Positions 5,561 to 9,245 of a stretch of 9,245 nt of DNA are shown here, in pieces; within the stretch, counting starts at the first letter, position 1, and the number at the start of each line of letters is the position of its first letter. The DNA comes from CAYMGM01 sp964390005 (GTDB taxonomy: Bacteria; Pseudomonadota; Alphaproteobacteria; UBA9219). The notes below the pieces were generated by a model that was not told the origin of the DNA, ran no database searches, and worked only from the letters and a program-made list of their open reading frames with translations. Where the stretch lies: positions 1-9,245 of the forward strand of contig CAYMGM010000026.1 of the NCBI GenBank assembly GCA_964390005.1, read 5' to 3'. Position numbers and translations under genes: made by a program.

Positions 5561-6496
5561 ATGACAAAAACGCTCGACAAACAGCTAGCGGAATTCGTTG
5601 CGGCAAAAAACTTTCGCGGGAAAGGCCCGATATGCGTGGCTCTTGTAGTCACGCAACACGCCCGAAGCATGGGGCTCCCGCTTGATCCGGAAAAACTGAT
5701 TACCGATGGTGGCGGTCAAGTCCTTTGCCTCGGCAAAGGCGCCGTTCAGAGCGTCTTGGCTCGCCACGATATAGAGCGCGTGTTGGCCAGCGAAGGGGGT
5801 CGCACAAGCCGAGGCAGCCTCAATAATATGCGCGCCTATGTCTCTTTCCTGAACGATCTGCACGCGCAAGGGCCTGTCGATCTCGATGCAATCGAAAATT
5901 TTTGGATCGCCCGCGTACATGAGTTTTGGGCCGCCAAGCCTTTCAAAATCAGACTGGACGCCTCGCGGAGTCTGCGTACCGTTGTTGGCGATATAATTTT
6001 ACAAGCGGAAGAGCGGCAAAAAACAACGCTCGGCGTTTATTACGCTGGCGCCGTCATGCAACATCTTGTCGGAGCGAAACTTGATTGCGTCTTAGGGGCA
6101 GGCAAGATCGAACACAACAGTTTTTCAACGGCGGATGCGCCCTCTCATCGAGCGGGGGATTTTCTCGTTGGCGACGTGGCGATTCATGTAACAACGTCCC
6201 CCGGCGAAGCGCTCATCCACAAATGCAGAGACAATCTTGACGAAGGATTGCGCCCCTTGATCGTCACCGGGAAAAGAGGGCTGGCGGTCGCGGAAGGTCT
6301 GGCGAGCAATACCAGCCTCGGCGACCGGATTGACGTCTTCGAAATCGAGCAGTTCATGGCGGCCAACATCTATGAACTTGGCTCGTTCGCTTCTGATGGT
6401 CGCCGCACGGCGGTTTATAGTCTGGTCGAACGCTATAATCAGGTTGTCGAGGAAGCCGAAACCGATCCCAGCTTAAAAATCGAGCTTAAGCGCTAA
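5561..6496 (+). CDS. DUF4928-like protein, putative restriction endonuclease
   Basis: This is a 311-aa protein whose ATG at 5561 comes 2 nt after the methyltransferase stop, with only a poor ribosome-binding site (AAAGAAAG about 10-17 nt upstream). Translation is therefore probably coupled and weaker than that of the methyltransferase. I recognise the sequence as DUF4928-like, a family met beside C5 methyltransferases. The best conserved-looking block is at 199-236: GDFLVGDVAIHVTTSPGEAL, then IHKCRDNLDEGLRPLIVT. It reads like a PD-(D/E)XK nuclease core (D200, D205, a hydrophobic strand) in which the usual E-x-K would be replaced by H209-x-T211. E216 and K221 on the next helix could complete the site. 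Residues 256-273 (IDVFEIEQFMAANIYELG) form a further conserved strand-helix. No helicase or methylase motif is present. A cognate restriction nuclease is the best inference because nothing else in the operon could cut; the catalytic assignment is uncertain. Confidence 0.65.
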   Translation: MTKTLDKQLAEFVAAKNFRGKGPICVALVVTQHARSMGLPLDPEKLITDGGGQVLCLGKGAVQSVLARHDIERVLASEGGRTSRGSLNNMRAYVSFLNDLHAQGPVDLDAIENFWIARVHEFWAAKPFKIRLDASRSLRTVVGDIILQAEERQKTTLGVYYAGAVMQHLVGAKLDCVLGAGKIEHNSFSTADAPSHRAGDFLVGDVAIHVTTSPGEALIHKCRDNLDEGLRPLIVTGKRGLAVAEGLASNTSLGDRIDVFEIEQFMAANIYELGSFASDGRRTAVYSLVERYNQVVEEAETDPSLKIELKR

Positions 6497-6505
6497 AGGG
6501 CCGCC

Positions 6506-6907
6506 ATGGATCAACCACCCTCGGAAGCGCGTAGCCGCATCATGAGGGCGGTCAAAAGCCAAGACACGGCCCCCGAAATGATCGTACGACGCATGGCGCA
6601 CGCCATGGGCAAACGCTATCGGCTGCACCGCAACGATTTGCCGGGAAAGCCAGACCTGACCTTTCCCCGCCTGCGAAAAATCATTTTCGTCCATGGCTGC
6701 TTTTGGCATGGGCATGATTGCAAACGAGGCGCCCGTCAACCGAAAACCAACGCCGCCTATTGGATCAAAAAAATTAGCCGCAACAAAGAACGCGATGCAC
6801 AGACGCAAGAAACTTTACGCGCATTAGGTTGGGATATTCTGGTTATATGGGAATGCCAAACCAAGGAACGCGACCAGTTACAAGCCTTGCTTCAAACTTT
6901 CCTGTAA
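6506..6907 (+). CDS. vsr: Very short patch repair endonuclease Vsr
   Basis: This is a 133-aa protein starting at ATG 6506, 9 nt after the previous stop, with AAAGGG (6495-6500) as ribosome-binding site. Vsr nicks 5' of the T in T:G mismatches that arise when 5-methylcytosine deaminates, which protects the methylation sites from C-to-T mutation. The N-terminal signature RSRIMRAVKSQDTAPE (9-24) is followed by LPGKPDLTFP with the catalytic aspartate D50. FVHGCFWHGHDC (61-72) contains H63 and H68 of the active site. C65, H70, C72 and C117 (in VIWECQ) correspond to the four zinc ligands of the E. coli enzyme, so the protein looks intact. Its specificity should match the methyltransferase encoded in the same operon. 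The last 30 bp overlap, tail to tail, the small zinc-protein gene on the other strand. Confidence 0.95.
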   Translation: MDQPPSEARSRIMRAVKSQDTAPEMIVRRMAHAMGKRYRLHRNDLPGKPDLTFPRLRKIIFVHGCFWHGHDCKRGARQPKTNAAYWIKKISRNKERDAQTQETLRALGWDILVIWECQTKERDQLQALLQTFL

Positions 6908-7105
6908 GCTGATGAGCTTTTGAATATCACGGGCGATAATGGTTTCAGCACATGCCCGGCAATAATGATCCCACCCACGACCGTTTCTCACTTTCAAACG
7001 AACGTCGCCTTTCTCGATGCGATGTGCTGCATTGGCTTGGCAGTTGTGCGCCTTTCCGGCCGTATCAATACCAACTTGGTCGATTAGAGACTTAATTCGC
7101 GCCAT
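6878..7105 (-). CDS. Small putative zinc-binding protein, coupled to the helicase
   Basis: This is a 75-aa protein. I chose the ATG at 7105 because GAGAGG lies 9 nt before it on the minus strand and because this start overlaps the helicase stop codon by 14 nt, which suggests coupled translation. The longer start at 7135 has no better signal. Residues 20-53 contain a likely zinc site C22-x5-H28-x20-C49-x2-C52, with the pattern KGDVRLKV followed by WDHYCRACA. The flanks are helical and charged. I do not recognise a named family; similar short Cys/His proteins are annotated as hypothetical. It could be a DNA- or protein-binding partner of the helicase. It ends inside the vsr gene on the opposite strand (30-bp convergent overlap), so little room is left for a terminator between the two operons. 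Confidence 0.6.
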   Translation of the reverse strand: MARIKSLIDQVGIDTAGKAHNCQANAAHRIEKGDVRLKVRNGRGWDHYCRACAETIIARDIQKLISLQESLKQGL

Positions 7106-8903
7106 CGAACACCTCTCTAACTGCCGCTGCGACAATGTTTGAAAAGTCTTGCTCGATTAAATCAAGGTCGGCACGTGAAAATTCATGCCTCTGGCCGCTG
7201 CCCTGACCAACAGCAGAGTTTACATGCCGGTCAATCGCGGCTTTTAAGACGATGAGGTTATCACGACCAAGGCGTTGCCTGTCCAGTTCATGTCCTGCGG
7301 GATTAATGGCCCTCTCTTGCAGAATCTTCGCCGCCTCGGTGCGAACGCGCATGTCTAGGCTGCTCCGCATGGCCTGTCTTACGCGCGCCCTGGTGGTTGG
7401 GACAGGCTGCAAGGTCTGATATGCAGCGTTGATATCGTCAGCAGTGTAGCCTCTTTCTTGCAACAGACGAAGTGCGGCCAAAGCTTCCGCGTCCTGCGTT
7501 AGGGGGATTTCCTCAAGCAAAACTTCGGATTGAGCACGAACTTCCAACTCATTGCCGTCTCGTGGTGACGGAACAATATCACGCTCACCACGCAAGTCAG
7601 CCGGATCAAACCCTTCAAGTGGAAGGAGTTGATCGAAATAATCTTGGTCTGCCTCGCTATATGCTTGAAAATCTGACCATTGCCGCGCGATGTTGGCTCC
7701 GGCATGGAAGACGACAACGCCTTGATTGAGCACATGGCCGGGTGAATTCTGTTGAATCACGCGCATAATACGCCCAACAAACTGTATAAATGGGGAAAGA
7801 TTACTGAAAATGCTGAATACAGCGGCAACAGACAAAAAAGGATGATCGAATCCTTCCCCCAGTTTTCGAACCTGAACAATCGCATCGAGCTGATGGTTCT
7901 CAAGCTGCTGCATGACACGCTGGTTTGCAGCACTGTCCTCACGGGAGTGGACATAATCGGCGCGTCGTCCGCGAGCGCGGTAAGCTTCAACAATTTGGCG
8001 GCAATGCTCATAGTTAAGAGCCGATGCGATAATCTTTAGCCGCATTTCTCCCGTTTCGGAACGCAGTCGATCAAGCTCACGGATAGAGGCGTCAACGATA
8101 GTGTTCAGTGTTTCTGTGGACGTGACAATGCTGCGGCGGAATTTGGCGTCCTCCTCGCCTAGACGACGCACTTCATCAAGGCTAACCTCGATCTCCTGAT
8201 CGTCTTCATGCCGAACATATCGTAAAGTTCGTGGGTTCAGTTGAACTGCCTTCAAGCGTTTGATATAGCCTTCCTGAATTGCGCGAAAAATGGGATATGA
8301 ATAGATGACACGGCCAGCCATTATCTGGCCGTCCGCCCGCAAGGGAGTGGCGCTGAAATTTACGATACGAGCTGATGGGAATTGCGCCTTCAGCATGGTA
8401 TAACTTTCAGCCACGCTGTGGTGCCCTTCATCAAATAAGATCAAATCAAAAAAATCACTTGGCAGCGCCTGAAGCCAGCGGTTGCCTTCGCCGCCCTGTA
8501 ATTGTTGAATGTTGGTAATAACAACATGCGCCTCGTCTAGGTCAGCCCGATTTGTCGTAGTGCCTCGGATTTCGACCGGCTCTGGGTAGGGTGGCCCATC
8601 AAGAACGCAACATTTTTGATAAAACATGGCAGATTGCGACGGATCGAAATCATTTGCTAGTTGCTGAGCTATAGATAATCCAGGAGCTATAACAAGAACG
8701 CGCTCAGCTCCGAAAGCAAAGGGGGCCAAAGTGATGCATCCAGATTTTCCGCAGCCAACAGGCAAGATAATCCCGGCCTCGCGTTCGCCTTCTTCTTGGC
8801 TCGCAGCATATTCAACCAAAGCATGAAAAGCTTCTCGTTGTGGGATGCGAAGATTCTGATTTCCCTCTACAATAGCTTGCCTGTTTTGAAACGGATTAGA
8901 CAT
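7092..8903 (-). CDS. SF2 DEAH-like helicase of a defence-type cassette
   Basis: This is a 603-aa protein starting at ATG 8903; GGGAG (8913-8917, minus strand) is the likely ribosome-binding site. It is a two-domain RecA-fold helicase. The motifs are: a Q22-containing N-terminal signature (IPQREAFHALV), Walker A PVGCGKSG with K53, motif Ia VLVIAPG (69-75), Walker B FDEGHH (D158, E159), motif III FSATPLR (183-189), motif IV KIIASALNYEHC, motif V LGEGFDHP (348-355) and motif VI QFVGRIMRV with R378 and R381. The arrangement resembles helicase subunits of type I/III restriction and related defence proteins, including the DEGHH box. Residues about 425-603 form a charged, probably helical C-terminal domain that I do not recognise. 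No nuclease, methylase or phospholipase domain is visible. It is translationally linked to the small zinc protein. Its base composition looks less GC-rich than the backbone, in keeping with separate acquisition. Its role with the R-M operon is inferred from position only. Confidence 0.85.
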   Translation of the reverse strand: MSNPFQNRQAIVEGNQNLRIPQREAFHALVEYAASQEEGEREAGIILPVGCGKSGCITLAPFAFGAERVLVIAPGLSIAQQLANDFDPSQSAMFYQKCCVLDGPPYPEPVEIRGTTTNRADLDEAHVVITNIQQLQGGEGNRWLQALPSDFFDLILFDEGHHSVAESYTMLKAQFPSARIVNFSATPLRADGQIMAGRVIYSYPIFRAIQEGYIKRLKAVQLNPRTLRYVRHEDDQEIEVSLDEVRRLGEEDAKFRRSIVTSTETLNTIVDASIRELDRLRSETGEMRLKIIASALNYEHCRQIVEAYRARGRRADYVHSREDSAANQRVMQQLENHQLDAIVQVRKLGEGFDHPFLSVAAVFSIFSNLSPFIQFVGRIMRVIQQNSPGHVLNQGVVVFHAGANIARQWSDFQAYSEADQDYFDQLLPLEGFDPADLRGERDIVPSPRDGNELEVRAQSEVLLEEIPLTQDAEALAALRLLQERGYTADDINAAYQTLQPVPTTRARVRQAMRSSLDMRVRTEAAKILQERAINPAGHELDRQRLGRDNLIVLKAAIDRHVNSAVGQGSGQRHEFSRADLDLIEQDFSNIVAAAVREVFDGAN

Positions 8904-8953
8904 GCTGCATTACTCCCAATTCTAAACGAGCGTTACTTCTTCCACCCGTATCA

Positions 8954-9245
8954 CTATCGCCAAAGCTTCTCAAACCTAGCCGGGTTGGCCGCCGTATATC
9001 TGACTGTGTGCTGAATATTTCTATGCCCAAGGTAGTCTTGGATCAAGCGCGTGTCTGCTCCCTGATCGGCCAGGGCGAAGCCGCAGGCGTGGCGAAGCAT
9101 GTGCGGGTGCGCGGGCAGGGGGAGGCCTGCCGCCTCGCCATAGTGTCGGATCGCAAGCCATGCCGTCTTGCGGCTCCATGCCGTGCGCCTCTCACTCACA
9201 AAAAATGAGTCCGTGTCCGGCTTCATCTTCGCCCGATCCGCGAGC
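8954..9245 (-). CDS. Tyrosine recombinase, C-terminal part (FimB/FimE-like)
   Basis: The frame ends at TAG 8954-8956 and is open to the window edge, so the 5' part of the gene is missing; about 97 residues are visible. The catalytic domain shows HPHMLRHACG with the arginine and histidine of the RHRY set, then YLGHRNIQHTVRYT with the third-position histidine and the nucleophilic tyrosine. The protein ends 13 residues after that tyrosine (NPARFEKLWR), as in the short recombinases of the FimB/FimE kind and in small plasmid integrases. Such enzymes invert or integrate DNA between short sites. It points in the same direction as the helicase and ends 50 nt before the helicase start, so the helicase might be transcribed from inside or upstream of this gene. 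It may mark the entry point of the cassette. Confidence 0.9.
   Translation of the reverse strand, partial: LADRAKMKPDTDSFFVSERRTAWSRKTAWLAIRHYGEAAGLPLPAHPHMLRHACGFALADQGADTRLIQDYLGHRNIQHTVRYTAANPARFEKLWR

Noticed and set aside
8919..8924. TAGAAT on the minus strand as a -10 box for the helicase
   Set aside because: No matching -35, and the transcript would start within or after the ribosome-binding site.

Overview
The window looks like a segment of an alphaproteobacterial plasmid that carries a restriction-modification cassette. The RepA family, the ParF-like ParA with a ribbon-helix-helix (RHH) partner, the TraG/VirD4 end followed by a TOPRIM/DUF3991 protein, and the fairly GC-rich coding sequence all resemble plasmids of Acetobacteraceae, Zymomonas and sphingomonads. 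I cannot fix the genus from sequence alone.

Backbone, left part (1-4040). The plus strand opens with the C-terminal end of a T4SS coupling protein, followed by a TOPRIM protein. Next comes an untranslated stretch of about 480 bp with the features of an iteron origin: three degenerate ACAGG words in an AT-richer segment, four copies of a 17-bp iteron core (spacings 22, 22 and 33 bp), and a perfect DnaA box 18 bp before repA. repA converges on a minus-strand parA-parG partition operon. A 9+9 bp inverted repeat lies between the two 3' ends. The parA promoter region carries a perfect 9+9 bp palindrome just downstream of a plausible -35/-10 pair, as expected for autoregulation by the RHH partner.

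Restriction-modification and accessory cassette, right part (4190-8953). A plus-strand operon encodes a small RHH protein, a complete C5-cytosine methyltransferase, a DUF4928-like protein that is the best candidate for the cognate endonuclease, and a complete Vsr mismatch endonuclease. The genes are separated by 1, 2 and 9 nt. The 3' end of vsr overlaps, tail to tail, a minus-strand pair: an SF2 DEAH-like helicase and a small C-x5-H...C-x2-C putative zinc protein whose start lies inside the helicase stop region. The RHH protein may act as the control protein of the system in place of the usual HTH C protein; a 10-bp palindrome lies at its promoter/start.

Right edge (8954-9245). The C-terminal part of a tyrosine recombinase of the short FimB/FimE-like type is on the minus strand and runs off the window. 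It may relate to acquisition of the cassette. No attachment site could be identified.

The proposed working picture is as follows. The methyltransferase protects the host DNA, the DUF4928-like protein cuts unmodified DNA, and Vsr repairs T:G mismatches left by deamination of the methylated cytosines. The helicase and its small partner add a second, possibly defensive, ATP-driven function. The roles of the DUF4928-like protein, the RHH protein and the helicase pair are inferred from context.
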